From contig JAKLDN010000010.1 in assembly GCA_022703505.1 (NCBI GenBank), positions 1 through 64,000 on the forward strand: 64,000 nt of DNA. The letters run 5' to 3'. Positions 16,914 to 26,116 of the stretch are shown here, in pieces (position 1 is the stretch's first letter; each line of letters begins with the position of its first letter). The position numbers and the translations under genes are program-made. The notes beneath the pieces are model-generated. The model had not been told where the DNA came from and did no database searches. It was given only the letters and a program-made list of their open reading frames with translations. The DNA is from Spirochaetota bacterium (GTDB taxonomy: Bacteria > Spirochaetota > Spirochaetia > Treponematales > UBA12059).

Positions 16914-19900
16914 ATGTTCACTCGGAGTGTCCGGAACCCGAAGCCGGCCGGCCTGGTCGCGTGCCTGGTCTGGTTGATCGCGGCCGCCGGTTCCTTCGGG
17001 GTGGAGACCCCCTTCCGGTTCACCTCCATCGGGGCCCGGGAGGGGCTTCCGAACTCCTCGGTGGCCGCGATCGTGCAGGATTCCCGGGGCTTCCTGTGGT
17101 TCGGGACCCAGAACGGCCTGGTCCGCTGGGACGGCTACACCTTCAAGCTCTTCGAGAACGCCCCCTTCGTCTCCGACACCCTGGTGCACAACCAGATCCA
17201 GACCCTCCTCCTCTCGGGAGACACCCTCTGGATCGGAACCTACGGGGGCTTGAACCGCTTCGACCTCCGGACCGAGTCCTTCACCGCCTACCGGAGCGAT
17301 CCCAAGGATCCGGGATCCCTGAGCGCGGACCTGGTGATCTCCCTGTGCGAGGATTCCGCGGGGAGGCTCTGGGTCGGGACCTCCCGGGGACTGGACCGGC
17401 TGACCGAGAAGGGGACCTTCGTCCATTACCGGTCCATCCCCGGGGATCCCCGGAGCCTGGGAGCCGACCTCATCCGGTCGGTGTTCGAGGACAGCCGGGG
17501 TACGCTTTGGGTCGGCACCTCCGGGGGAGGCCTGGCCCGGTACCAGCCGGTGAGCGACGATTTCGACGTGGTGCGCGCCGGGCCGGGATCCTCCCTCCCG
17601 AGCGACTACGTGATGTCCATCTCCGAGTCGCCCTCCGGGGAACTCTGGTTCGCCTTCTGGTACGGCGGCATCGCCCGGCTCGCCGATCCCGAGTCCCTGC
17701 GCTTCGAACACGTGCGGCTTGCGGATGACCGGACCTATTTCGTGGACGCCCGGCGCGGGGATGTCGTGCTGGCGGGGTCCTGGGGCGGGGGGCTCTTCGC
17801 CTACCATCCCGCCACGGGCGCCCTGGAGCGGTACCGGGCGGCGGACGGTCCCGGCTCGATCGCCGGCGACGTAGTGTACAGCTCCCTGCTGGACGAGGAC
17901 GGGGCGTTCTGGATCGGCACGAACGGCAACGGGGTGTCCCGGACCGAGCGCTCGGACCTGCGGTACGAGGCCTACCAGCACGGCGACGATCCGGGATCCC
18001 TCGCGGCGGGTAAGGCCTCCGCCATCCTGGAGGATTCCAGGGGTCGGCTCTGGGTGGGCATCTACAGCGGGGGCCTCGACCGGCGGGACCCCGGGAAGAC
18101 CTCCTTCGCCCACTACCGCCGGGATCCCCGGAATCCCAGGTCCCTGCCCGACGACATCGTGAACGCCCTGTTCGAGGATTCCCGGGGCGAGATCTGGGTC
18201 GCCACCAACGGGGGGCTCTGCAGGTACGTCGAACGGACCGACGACTTCCAGGTGTACCGGAACGACCCGAAGGACCCCGATTCCTTCGCGGACCTGGTGG
18301 CCTACTCCCTTGCGGAGGCGCCGAACGGCGACCTCTGGGTGGGAACCTACACGAAGGGGCTCGACCGCTACGAGCGTGCCACGGGCCGGTTCATCCACTA
18401 CCCTCCCGACGAGACGGATCCCTCGAAACCCGGCGCAGCCCTGGTCTACGCCCTGGCGCAGGGCCGGGACGGAACCCTATGGCTGGGGGTGGGCAACGGG
18501 TTGGAGCGCTATTCCGGGGGGGTCTTCACCCGCTACCGCTACGATCCGGCCAAGCCCGACGGGCTGGCCGCCCTGAGCGTGCGCAGCCTCCTGGTGGATT
18601 CCCGGGGAGCCCTCTGGCTGGGCACCGTGGGGGGCGGCCTGCAGAGGCTGGTGGACCCGGAGGCCGGCACCTTCCTCCGGTACGGCAGGGCCCAGGGACT
18701 TCCGGACAACTCCGTTCGGTCCATCCTGGAGGCCGACGACGGATCGATCTGGGTGGGCACCCCCTTCGGCCTGGCCATCGTGGACCCGGACCGGGGCGCC
18801 ATCCGGGGCTTCTCGGTCTTCAATGACCTCAAGGACCGGGACTTCCACGTGGGGGCCTGGAAATCCCGGGACGGTTCCCTCTACTTCGGCGGCCAGGGGG
18901 CGGTGTACCGGATCCATCCTTCCTCGGAGACCTCGGCACGGAAACCGCCGCGCCTTCTGGTTTCCGAGCTCCGCATCGGGGGCAGCCCTTCCCGGGACCT
19001 CACGGCCCCGTCCTACCTGGACTCCGTCGAGCTTCCCTACGACGGCAACTCCTTCACCATCTCCTTCGCGGCGTCGGACTTCCGGGATCCCCGGCGCAAC
19101 CGGTTCTCGTACTATCTGGAGGGATTCGACAAGGCCTGGAGTCCCGTGTCGCCGGCGCGTTCGGCGACCTACACGAACCTGCGGGGGGGCACCTACGTCT
19201 TCCGGGTCAAGGCCTCGGACAACGAGGGGGTCTGGAACGAGGAGGCCCTGGCCCTGCGGGTGCGGGTCCTCTCCCCGCCCTGGCTGAGCCCGCCGGCCTA
19301 TGCCCTCTACCTCGGGCTCCTGGCGGGATTGTGGTACCTGACGGCCTCCACCCTCCGCGGCCGGGAGTTGAGGGCTCGGATCCGGGAGCTCACGGAGCTC
19401 AAGGGACGGCTCGAGGAGGCGAACGACCGCCTTTCCGACCTCTCCCTGCAGGATCCCCTGACCCTCGTGGCGAACCGCCGGCGCCTGGACGCGGAGCTCC
19501 AGAGGTCCCACGCCTCCGCGGTGCGGGACAGGCGGCCTCTCTCGCTTCTGATGGTCGACCTGGACCACTTCAAGGATTTCAACGACCGCTACGGACACCT
19601 TGCCGGGGACGAGGCGTTGAAGTCGGTGGCGGAACTCCTGCGGAAAGAGGTAAGTCGGGCTTCCGACTTCGTGGCCCGCTACGGCGGGGAGGAGTTCTCC
19701 GTCCTCCTGCCCAACACCGCCGAGGAGGGAGCCTCCCGGGTCGCGGAGAGGATACGGTCCCAGGTGGAGGCCCTGGGAATCCCCAACGAGGCCCTGGGAT
19801 CCGCGGCGGTGGTCACCCTGAGCGTGGGGATCTCGTGCGTCGTGCCCGGCCCGGAATCGACGCCCGAGGCGATCGTGGCGGCCGCCGACGCGGCCCTGTA

Positions 19901-19940
19901 CCGGGCCAAGGCGGCCGGCCGGAACCGGGTATCCTTCTGA
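16914..19940 (+). CDS. Propeller/Y_Y_Y sensor diguanylate cyclase
   Basis: A 1008-residue membrane sensor that should make cyclic di-GMP. A signal-like helix (residues 12-30) is followed by about 14 two-component-regulator propeller blades, each with DSRG-LWVGT-type wording, to residue 660. The Y_Y_Y domain spans about 690-780 (ISFAASDFRDP, YYLEGFDKAW), then one membrane helix, a short coiled coil and a GGDEF domain. The active site is RYGGEEF (GGEEF at about 922), and an inhibitory I-site RASD lies five residues before it, so product feedback is likely. This layout is that of hybrid sensors that read periplasmic ligands, with GGDEF replacing the kinase. No ribosome site precedes the ATG. Confidence 0.92.
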   Translation: MFTRSVRNPKPAGLVACLVWLIAAAGSFGVETPFRFTSIGAREGLPNSSVAAIVQDSRGFLWFGTQNGLVRWDGYTFKLFENAPFVSDTLVHNQIQTLLLSGDTLWIGTYGGLNRFDLRTESFTAYRSDPKDPGSLSADLVISLCEDSAGRLWVGTSRGLDRLTEKGTFVHYRSIPGDPRSLGADLIRSVFEDSRGTLWVGTSGGGLARYQPVSDDFDVVRAGPGSSLPSDYVMSISESPSGELWFAFWYGGIARLADPESLRFEHVRLADDRTYFVDARRGDVVLAGSWGGGLFAYHPATGALERYRAADGPGSIAGDVVYSSLLDEDGAFWIGTNGNGVSRTERSDLRYEAYQHGDDPGSLAAGKASAILEDSRGRLWVGIYSGGLDRRDPGKTSFAHYRRDPRNPRSLPDDIVNALFEDSRGEIWVATNGGLCRYVERTDDFQVYRNDPKDPDSFADLVAYSLAEAPNGDLWVGTYTKGLDRYERATGRFIHYPPDETDPSKPGAALVYALAQGRDGTLWLGVGNGLERYSGGVFTRYRYDPAKPDGLAALSVRSLLVDSRGALWLGTVGGGLQRLVDPEAGTFLRYGRAQGLPDNSVRSILEADDGSIWVGTPFGLAIVDPDRGAIRGFSVFNDLKDRDFHVGAWKSRDGSLYFGGQGAVYRIHPSSETSARKPPRLLVSELRIGGSPSRDLTAPSYLDSVELPYDGNSFTISFAASDFRDPRRNRFSYYLEGFDKAWSPVSPARSATYTNLRGGTYVFRVKASDNEGVWNEEALALRVRVLSPPWLSPPAYALYLGLLAGLWYLTASTLRGRELRARIRELTELKGRLEEANDRLSDLSLQDPLTLVANRRRLDAELQRSHASAVRDRRPLSLLMVDLDHFKDFNDRYGHLAGDEALKSVAELLRKEVSRASDFVARYGGEEFSVLLPNTAEEGASRVAERIRSQVEALGIPNEALGSAAVVTLSVGISCVVPGPESTPEAIVAAADAALYRAKAAGRNRVSF

Positions 19941-19978
19941 TCTCCGGCCCCGGCCCGGACCGCGTCCGAGTAGGATGG

Positions 19979-20003
19979 AATAACGAGAAATGTTCTTGTT
20001 ATT
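19979..20003 (+). promoter_or_regulatory. 25-bp palindrome upstream of rubrerythrin
   Basis: AATAACGAGAA (19979-19989), ATG, TTCTTGTTATT (19993-20003); 10 of 11 arm positions are complementary. It is an AT-rich island in GC-rich surroundings, 80 bases before the rubrerythrin start, and looks like an operator. A second small repeat, CGCGAA-N4-TTCGCG, lies at 20053-20068. The regulator is unknown; the sequence does not match a PerR box. Confidence 0.55.
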
Positions 20004-20082
20004 GCCCCTATTCCGCTTGCATGTTCCGCGGAGGTGGATTAAAATTCCAACGCGCGAACACTTTCGCGAAAAAGAGGGAGAC

Positions 20083-20658
20083 ATGAAGAGCGTCAAGGGA
20101 ACCGAGACCGAAAAGAACCTTCTCACGGCCTTCGCCGGGGAGTCGCAGGCTCGCAACCGCTATACCTACTACGCGTCCAAGGCCCGGGAGGAAGGGTTCG
20201 TCCAGATCTCCCAGATCTTCGAGGAGACGGCGAACCAGGAGAAGGAGCACGCCAAGCGGCTCTACAAGTTCCTCGAGGGCGGAGAGGCCATGGTCTCCGC
20301 GTCCTTCCCGGCCGGAACGATCGCCGGGACCTCGGTGAACCTGATGCACGCCGCGGAAGGCGAGAACTACGAGTGGAAGAAGATGTACCCCGGCTTCGCC
20401 AAGATCGCCCGCAAGGAGGGCTTCGATGCGATCGCCACGGTCTTCGAGGCCATCGCGGTGGCGGAGAAGCAGCACGCCAAGCGCTACGAGAAGCTCAAGG
20501 CCAACGTGGACGCCGCCCAGGTCTTCAAGAAGGAGAAGTCCGTGACCTGGCGCTGCATCAACTGCGGCTACATCCTGGACGCCGTGGAGGCCCCCAAGGC
20601 CTGCCCGGCCTGCGCCCACCCCCAGGCGTACTTCGAGGTCCTGGCCAAGAATTACTGA
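20083..20658 (+). CDS. rbr: Rubrerythrin
   Basis: A 191-residue non-haem iron protein that reduces hydrogen peroxide in anaerobes. The ferritin-like di-iron domain carries the expected Glu/His ligands (AGESQARNRYTYYA near residue 17, EETANQEKEHAKR near 47, EGENYEWKKMYPGF near 90, EAIAVAEKQHAKRYE near 127). The C-terminal rubredoxin domain binds iron through WRCINCGY and CPACAHP. Length is normal. The start at 20083 follows GAGGGAG; a longer frame opens at 19990 but runs across the upstream palindrome. The desulfoferrodoxin gene follows after 38 bases. Confidence 0.96.
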   Translation: MKSVKGTETEKNLLTAFAGESQARNRYTYYASKAREEGFVQISQIFEETANQEKEHAKRLYKFLEGGEAMVSASFPAGTIAGTSVNLMHAAEGENYEWKKMYPGFAKIARKEGFDAIATVFEAIAVAEKQHAKRYEKLKANVDAAQVFKKEKSVTWRCINCGYILDAVEAPKACPACAHPQAYFEVLAKNY

Positions 20659-20696
20659 TTCCCGGAATCGACGCTTGACGTCAAAAGGAGGCTGAT

Positions 20697-21071
20697 ATGG
20701 CCAAACCGATGGAAGTCTACAAGTGCATGAAGTGCGGCAACATCGTGGAAGTCCTCCACGGCGGGGACGGGGACCTGGTCTGCTGCGGCGAGCCGATGAA
20801 GCTGCTCAAGGAGAACACCAGCGACGGCGCCAAGGAAAAGCACGTCCCCGTGGTCGAGAAGACCGCGGAGGGCTACAAGGTGAAGGTCGGATCCGTGGCG
20901 CACCCGATGCTCCCGGAGCACTACATCGAGTGGATCGAGCTGGTGGCGGACGGGATCTCCTACCGGGCCTTCCTGAAGCCCGGCTCGGCGCCGGAAGCAT
21001 TCTTCCCCGTCAAGGCGAAGTCGGTGTATGCTCGGGAGTACTGCAATCTGCACGGGCTGTGGAAGGCCTAG
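20697..21071 (+). CDS. dfx: Desulfoferrodoxin (superoxide reductase)
   Basis: A 124-residue superoxide reductase of the two-centre class. The N-terminal desulforedoxin-like domain has CMKCG and VCCGEPM ligands for centre I. The catalytic centre II ligands follow: [21 protein letters not shown] and CNLHGLW, providing four His and one Cys. It reduces superoxide to peroxide, which rubrerythrin next door can remove. AGGAGG precedes the ATG. The final base of its stop codon is the first base of a palindrome. Confidence 0.96.
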   Translation: MAKPMEVYKCMKCGNIVEVLHGGDGDLVCCGEPMKLLKENTSDGAKEKHVPVVEKTAEGYKVKVGSVAHPMLPEHYIEWIELVADGISYRAFLKPGSAPEAFFPVKAKSVYAREYCNLHGLWKA

Positions 21072-21109
21072 CAGGTTGTTGAAACACTCGAAGCATTTCA
21101 ACAACCTGC
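21071..21109. repeat. 14-bp palindrome GCAGGTTGTTGAAA
   Basis: GCAGGTTGTTGAAA (21071-21084), an 11-base loop, then the reverse complement (21096-21109). It begins at the stop codon of the desulfoferrodoxin gene and is the first of three hairpins before the rubredoxin gene. It has no T-run, so it is not a standard terminator. Confidence 0.85.
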
Positions 21110-21112
21110 CAT

Positions 21113-21151
21113 GCGATAGCTCGGGAGCCGGGCGGTTCCCTGCGCTATCGC
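21113..21151. repeat. 8-bp interrupted palindrome GCGATAGC
   Basis: GCGATAGC (21113-21120) pairs with GCTATCGC (21144-21151). An inner GGGA/TCCC helix extends the stem after a bulge. It is the middle member of the three-hairpin series. Confidence 0.65.
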
Positions 21152-21163
21152 GAGATTTAGGAA

Positions 21164-21199
21164 GCTGTCGAAAAAGGCGCCTTCGCCTTTTTCGACAGC
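21164..21199. repeat. 16-bp palindrome GCTGTCGAAAAAGGCG
   Basis: GCTGTCGAAAAAGGCG (21164-21179), loop CCTT, then its reverse complement (21184-21199). It shares the GCTGTC-N-AAAAAG pattern with the hairpin at 2512-2546. It ends 24 bases before the rubredoxin start codon. Confidence 0.85.
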
Positions 21200-21222
21200 C
21201 GTAGAGTCGAGGAGGAACCGGA

Positions 21223-21381
21223 ATGCAGAAGTACGTGTGCGACGTGTGCGGCTACATCTACGATCCCGCGGTCGGCGATCCCGACGGCAACGTGAAACCG
21301 GGGACCCCCTTCGAGAAGCTCCCGGCGGACTGGGTCTGCCCCATGTGCGGGGCCGACAAGGGAAGCTTCAGCCCGGCGTAA
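21223..21381 (+). CDS. Rubredoxin
   Basis: A 52-residue electron carrier with one iron held by four Cys: [12 protein letters not shown] at the start and [10 protein letters not shown] near the end. Length and spacing are canonical. GAGGAGG lies eight bases before the ATG. It is the likely electron donor of rubrerythrin and desulfoferrodoxin, which lie upstream on the same strand, but three palindromes separate it from them. Confidence 0.96.
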   Translation: MQKYVCDVCGYIYDPAVGDPDGNVKPGTPFEKLPADWVCPMCGADKGSFSPA

Positions 21382-21440
21382 GCCCGCCCCCCGGGCCGAC
21401 CGCGGCCGGACGAAACCGTCCCGGCGGCCGAGCCGGGTCG

Positions 21441-21469
21441 TTGATGCCTTCGCCTCTTGCGGCTAGAAT
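21441..21469 (+). promoter_or_regulatory. Promoter overlapping the rubredoxin terminator
   Basis: TTGATG (21441-21446), 17 bases, TAGAAT (21464-21469); the -10 box matches five of six positions. A transcript starting near 21476 would lack most of the left arm of the terminator hairpin at 21467-21508, so it would escape termination and express the downstream small gene. Confidence 0.5.
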
Positions 21470-21508
21470 AGGCCGTCCCGGAACGCCGGGGCGGCTTATT
21501 CGTTTTTT
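21467..21508 (+). terminator. Intrinsic terminator after rubredoxin
   Basis: AATAGGCCGTCCCG pairs with CGGGGCGGCTTATT (14-bp stem with two G-T pairs), followed closely by CGTTTTTT. It ends three bases before the AGGAGG of the next gene, so upstream read-through is stopped right at that gene's ribosome site. Confidence 0.75.
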
Positions 21509-21521
21509 CAGGAGGACCTTG

Positions 21522-21812
21522 GTGATCTCCCGTGAGGACTTCATATTCGCCATCGGGTTCGACGGCGCCGAGGCGGTGGTGGACGGCCGGGCCAAGCGCG
21601 AGTTCGGCAAGCTCTCCATTCGGGAACTGACGGAGGCGGGCCAGTGGCGCGCGGCCTTCGCGGCGGCCCTCTGGTCCGGCAAGGACGAGGATATCCAGGA
21701 GTTCCGCTCCCTCTACAACCGCGCTTCCGGCTCGGACTACAAGACCGTGGACGAACTCAAGCGCCTGTTCGGGGTGCAGAAGGAAGAGATCGCGAAGGCG
21801 TTGGTGTTATAG
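21522..21812 (+). CDS. Small conserved-looking hypothetical protein
   Basis: A 96-residue soluble protein of unknown function, rich in Glu, Ala, Arg and Lys. It starts MISREDFIFAIGFDGAEAVV and ends in a helical segment TVDELKRLFGVQKEEIAKAL. No signal peptide, membrane helix or metal motif is visible. The GTG at 21522 is six bases after a perfect AGGAGG; a TTG one codon earlier is also possible. Good coding character and a dedicated promoter and ribosome site support it as a real gene. It is followed directly by an inverted-repeat unit. Confidence 0.75.
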   Translation: MISREDFIFAIGFDGAEAVVDGRAKREFGKLSIRELTEAGQWRAAFAAALWSGKDEDIQEFRSLYNRASGSDYKTVDELKRLFGVQKEEIAKALVL

Positions 21813-21814
21813 CG

Positions 21815-21882
21815 GGTGAATGGGTGAATCGTGAATAAGTGAATATGGGGGATGCCACTGCCCGCCGTTCCTATTCACCCAT

Positions 21883-21887
<5 letters not shown>
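21815..21887. repeat. Inverted-repeat unit of the GGTGAAT family
   Basis: GGTGAATGGGTGAAT (21815-21829) and its exact reverse complement (21873-21887) flank about 43 bases. Further GTGAAT copies inside make the motif partly tandem. It lies between convergent genes and may act as a two-way terminator. The stop codon of the rlmI-like gene (21883-21885) lies within the right arm. Confidence 0.8.
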
Positions 21888-23118
<1,231 letters not shown>

Positions 23119-23162
23119 GGGGAAAATCTAGCCCGGGCGGGGGGTGTCGGGCTAGGGCTCCC

Positions 23163-23191
23163 TTGATCAATTGCGAAGGGTTCTATATATT
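23163..23191 (+). promoter_or_regulatory. Promoter upstream of the GIN-domain lipoprotein
   Basis: TTGATC (23163-23168), 17 bases, TATATT (23186-23191); the -10 box matches five of six positions. Transcription would start near 23198, leaving a leader of about 170 bases in which I see no gene. An inverted repeat CTAGCCCG/CGGGCTAG lies at 23128-23155 between the two divergent genes. Confidence 0.5.
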
Positions 23192-23368
23192 TCTACCGAT
23201 AAGCAAGCGGCTCACCCGATCCATGGGATGGGAGGGCCGCGGGATCCGGCCTGTTCGGCTTTCGCGGAGTTTCCGGGAAGCCGCCGTATCCGTCGCCGCG
23301 GCCCCACGGGGGTGGCACCTCGCATCGGAAGACCGGATCCGACACGCTCGCTCGTACGAGGAGTGACC

Positions 23369-24109
23369 ATGAAACGCCCCGTCCTTTGCGCGGCCGCCGT
23401 CCTGGCGGTTCTCCTTCCCCTGTCATCCTGCGGAACCCGCGTCTCCGCCTCCCCCCTCGGCCTCGCCGGAAACGGCGACGTGGTCGCCCGGGAGCTCCGG
23501 GTTTCCGGATTCGACGCCGTGGCTTTCGGCGGAGCCGGTATCCTCCGGTTTCACCGCGCGCCCGCCCATCGGGTGGTCGTGACCCTGGATTCCAACCTAC
23601 TGGAGAGCTTCCAGGCGGAGCTTCGCGGTTCCACGTTGGAGCTGGGCTTCAAGCCGGGATTCCAGATCAACCGCTACTCCAAGCTCGAGATCGATCTCTA
23701 CCTCCCGGACTTGAAGGGGATCACCCTGTCCGGTTCCGCGGAGGCGGCCCTCCTGGATTCCTTCCGGGGTTCGACCTTCCAGGCGAATCTGAGCGGCTCC
23801 GGCCGCCTGATCGGGGAAGTTCGGATGGACAGGATCCGGGTGACGATGTCCGGATCGGGCAACGTGGAGCTCGGCGGGGAGGCGGACCGGCTGGAGGCGG
23901 ACATCTCCGGCTCCGGGGTGATCAAGGCCGCCCGCCTCGAGGTCCGCTCGGCCCGGGCTAGCCTGACCGGGCTCGGTTTCCTGGATGTCCGGGTCCGGGA
24001 CGACCTGGACATCCGCCTGAGCGGGGCGGGCCGGGTGCGGTACTTCGGCGATCCCAAGGTCCGGAGCAGCGTCACGGGCGCCGGGACCGTGGAACGGGCG
24101 GGCGCCTGA
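23369..24109 (+). CDS. GIN-domain (DUF2807) lipoprotein
   Basis: A 246-residue lipoprotein. A signal peptide ends in the lipobox LSSC (Cys21). The rest is a right-handed beta-helix-like GIN domain with its typical repeated SGSG motifs (LSGSAEAAL, LSGSGRLIG, MSGSGNVEL, ISGSGVIKA, LSGAGRVRY) spaced about 20-25 residues apart. The domain is common in envelope proteins, possibly adhesive or scaffold; no enzyme activity is expected. GAGGAG lies five bases before the ATG. Confidence 0.88.
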   Translation: MKRPVLCAAAVLAVLLPLSSCGTRVSASPLGLAGNGDVVARELRVSGFDAVAFGGAGILRFHRAPAHRVVVTLDSNLLESFQAELRGSTLELGFKPGFQINRYSKLEIDLYLPDLKGITLSGSAEAALLDSFRGSTFQANLSGSGRLIGEVRMDRIRVTMSGSGNVELGGEADRLEADISGSGVIKAARLEVRSARASLTGLGFLDVRVRDDLDIRLSGAGRVRYFGDPKVRSSVTGAGTVERAGA

Positions 24110-24249
24110 TAGTCCGCCGAGGCCCCGATCCGTCCCGAAACGGGAAGATTCATCCGGGGCGCGTCGGCATTTTTCCCCGTTCGGCTGTATACTAAGGGCT
24201 GCCGGCCTTCCGCCGGCGGCCCTTTCATTTCCGGATTATGGAGGATGCT

Positions 24250-26103
24250 ATGGCGCAGTCGAAGTCGGGTCGATGGATTCTTTCCGGCATCGTTAGCCTG
24301 GCCCTCGGGGCCGCCGCCCTGACGACCCTGGCTTCCTGCTCCGCGGCTCCCGCCCAGCGGCCGGAAACCGTCGCGGCCGCGCCGGAGCCCGAGACCAAGC
24401 CCTCCGACGATTACTCTCCCAAACCTCCCGTGCCGCCTCCGGCCCCGGGGCCCTCGGGAGACAAAGGATCCGCGGCCGCGGCCGCCTCGGAATCCTTGAA
24501 GATGGAGGAATTCTCCAAGGACCGAGCAGCGGGGGCACCCGCCTCGCCGTCCGCGCCGGGCCGCCCCTCCGCCCCTCCCTCCGCCTCGGGCCTCAAGGCG
24601 GGCTTCTCGGACGACAACGCCCAGTTCAACTACTTCCTGGGCTTCCTGGAGGAGTTCGGCCACGTCCCGAACCACGCCTTGGAGATCGGGGAGCGCATCA
24701 CCCTAAGGATCCAGGACTCCGCGGGCAAGGCCGTGCCGAACGCCCGGGTCGCGGTCCGCGCGGGGACCCGGGTCCTGGACCAGGGGCTCTCGTACGCGGA
24801 CGGCACCTTCCGGCTCTATCCCCTTATCTACGAGACCACCGCCGCCAGCCTCTCGGTCCGGGTGGAGTCCCAATCCGGCTCCGCGAGCCTGGACGTGACC
24901 CGGGACGGGCCCCGCCGGGTCGTGGTCAAGCTGGACCGGCCGCGGGTCCTGCCCGCCCCCCTGCCCCTGGACGTCCTCTTCGTCCTGGACACCACGGGTT
25001 CCATGGGGGAGGAGATCGAGCGCCTTCGGGACACCATCGAGATCGTCCACGCCAACATCCGCGCCATGACCCCCAAGCCGGCGGTCCGGTTCGGCATGGT
25101 CCTCTACAAGGACCGGGGGGACGAGTACGTCACCCAGGTCGTGCCCTTCACCGCGGACCTCCCGGCCTTCCAGGCGGCCCTGGCGGAGGTCTACGCCTCG
25201 GGCGGCGGGGACACCCCCGAAGACCTCCAGGCGGCCCTGGAGGACTCCCTCAAGAAGATGGACTGGAACAAGGACGGGGTGCGGACCGCCTTCGTCATCA
25301 CGGACGCGGAGCCCCACCTGGACTACGGCCAGAGCTACACCTACGCCCACGCCGCCAAGGACGCCCGGGCACGGGGCATCCGCTTCCATACGATCGGGAC
25401 CGGAGGCCTGGCCGTGGAGGGCGAATACGTCCTGCGCCAGCTGGCCCAGTTCACCGAGGGCAAGTACATCTTCCTGACCTACGGGGAGACCGGGGAGTCC
25501 GAGGGCGGCGCCCCGGGCTCGGTGAGCCACCACACGGGATCCAACTTCCAGACCGACAAGCTGGAGGCCATCGTCATCCGCTTCGTGAAGGAGGACCTGG
25601 CCAACCTCTCGGACGTGCCCCTGTCCATGGACGAGGACTACTTCGAGGCGACCAAGATCCCCGAGGAGGAGCGGGACGCCACCCTGGACAAGCTCTTCGA
25701 GGAGGCCCTGAGGAACCTCACGGACTACTCGACCTTCAAGGTGGAGAAGGACACCCCCGCCGCGGTCCTGCCCCTGGTTCCGAATACCCCGGACCTGGCC
25801 TCCAACGCCGAGTACTTCGGGGAGAGGCTCCTTTTGACCGCGGTCAAGTCCAAGGCGTTCAAGCTGGTGGAGCGGAAGTCCCTGCAGTCGGTCCTGGAGG
25901 AGCTGGAGCTCCAGCTCTCGGGGCTGGCGGACGAGAAAGCCGCCGCCCGGGCGGGCGAACTCTTGGGGGCGGACATCCTGGTGACCGGCTCGGTCTTCCG
26001 CCGGGACGGGAAGTTCGAGATCTTCCTGCGCCTGGTCCGGGTCTCCACCGCCGAGGTCCTGTCCGTGGCCCGGGCCCGGGTGGACGCGAAACTGGGGCTG
26101 TGA
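24250..26103 (+). CDS. VWA-domain lipoprotein with C-terminal CsgG/FlgO-like domain
   Basis: A lipoprotein of about 617 residues. The signal peptide ends with LASC. A Pro/Ala-rich low-complexity linker runs to about residue 110, followed by a carboxypeptidase-regulatory-like beta domain (IQDSAGKAVPNARVAVRAG). The von Willebrand A domain has a complete MIDAS start, DTTGS (about 246-250), and later GGGDTPED and ITDAEPH. The last 110 residues (ERLLLTAVKSKAFKLVERKSLQ... AGELLGADILVTGSV) resemble CsgG/FlgO-type outer-membrane lipoproteins. The start at 24250 has GGAGG five bases upstream; an ATG four codons earlier has none. Fusion of a MIDAS domain to a CsgG-like domain is uncommon. Confidence 0.82.
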   Translation: MAQSKSGRWILSGIVSLALGAAALTTLASCSAAPAQRPETVAAAPEPETKPSDDYSPKPPVPPPAPGPSGDKGSAAAAASESLKMEEFSKDRAAGAPASPSAPGRPSAPPSASGLKAGFSDDNAQFNYFLGFLEEFGHVPNHALEIGERITLRIQDSAGKAVPNARVAVRAGTRVLDQGLSYADGTFRLYPLIYETTAASLSVRVESQSGSASLDVTRDGPRRVVVKLDRPRVLPAPLPLDVLFVLDTTGSMGEEIERLRDTIEIVHANIRAMTPKPAVRFGMVLYKDRGDEYVTQVVPFTADLPAFQAALAEVYASGGGDTPEDLQAALEDSLKKMDWNKDGVRTAFVITDAEPHLDYGQSYTYAHAAKDARARGIRFHTIGTGGLAVEGEYVLRQLAQFTEGKYIFLTYGETGESEGGAPGSVSHHTGSNFQTDKLEAIVIRFVKEDLANLSDVPLSMDEDYFEATKIPEEERDATLDKLFEEALRNLTDYSTFKVEKDTPAAVLPLVPNTPDLASNAEYFGERLLLTAVKSKAFKLVERKSLQSVLEELELQLSGLADEKAAARAGELLGADILVTGSVFRRDGKFEIFLRLVRVSTAEVLSVARARVDAKLGL

Positions 26104-26116
26104 CGGAACGGTTTCC

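Noticed and set aside
16761-18398. Minus-strand open frame of 545 codons opposite the GGDEF sensor
   Set aside because: It is an antisense shadow of propeller repeats, with no recognisable motif.
19979-20003. Classical PerR or Fur box
   Set aside because: Arm sequence and length do not fit the 15-19 bp PerR/Fur consensus. It is kept only as an unassigned palindrome.
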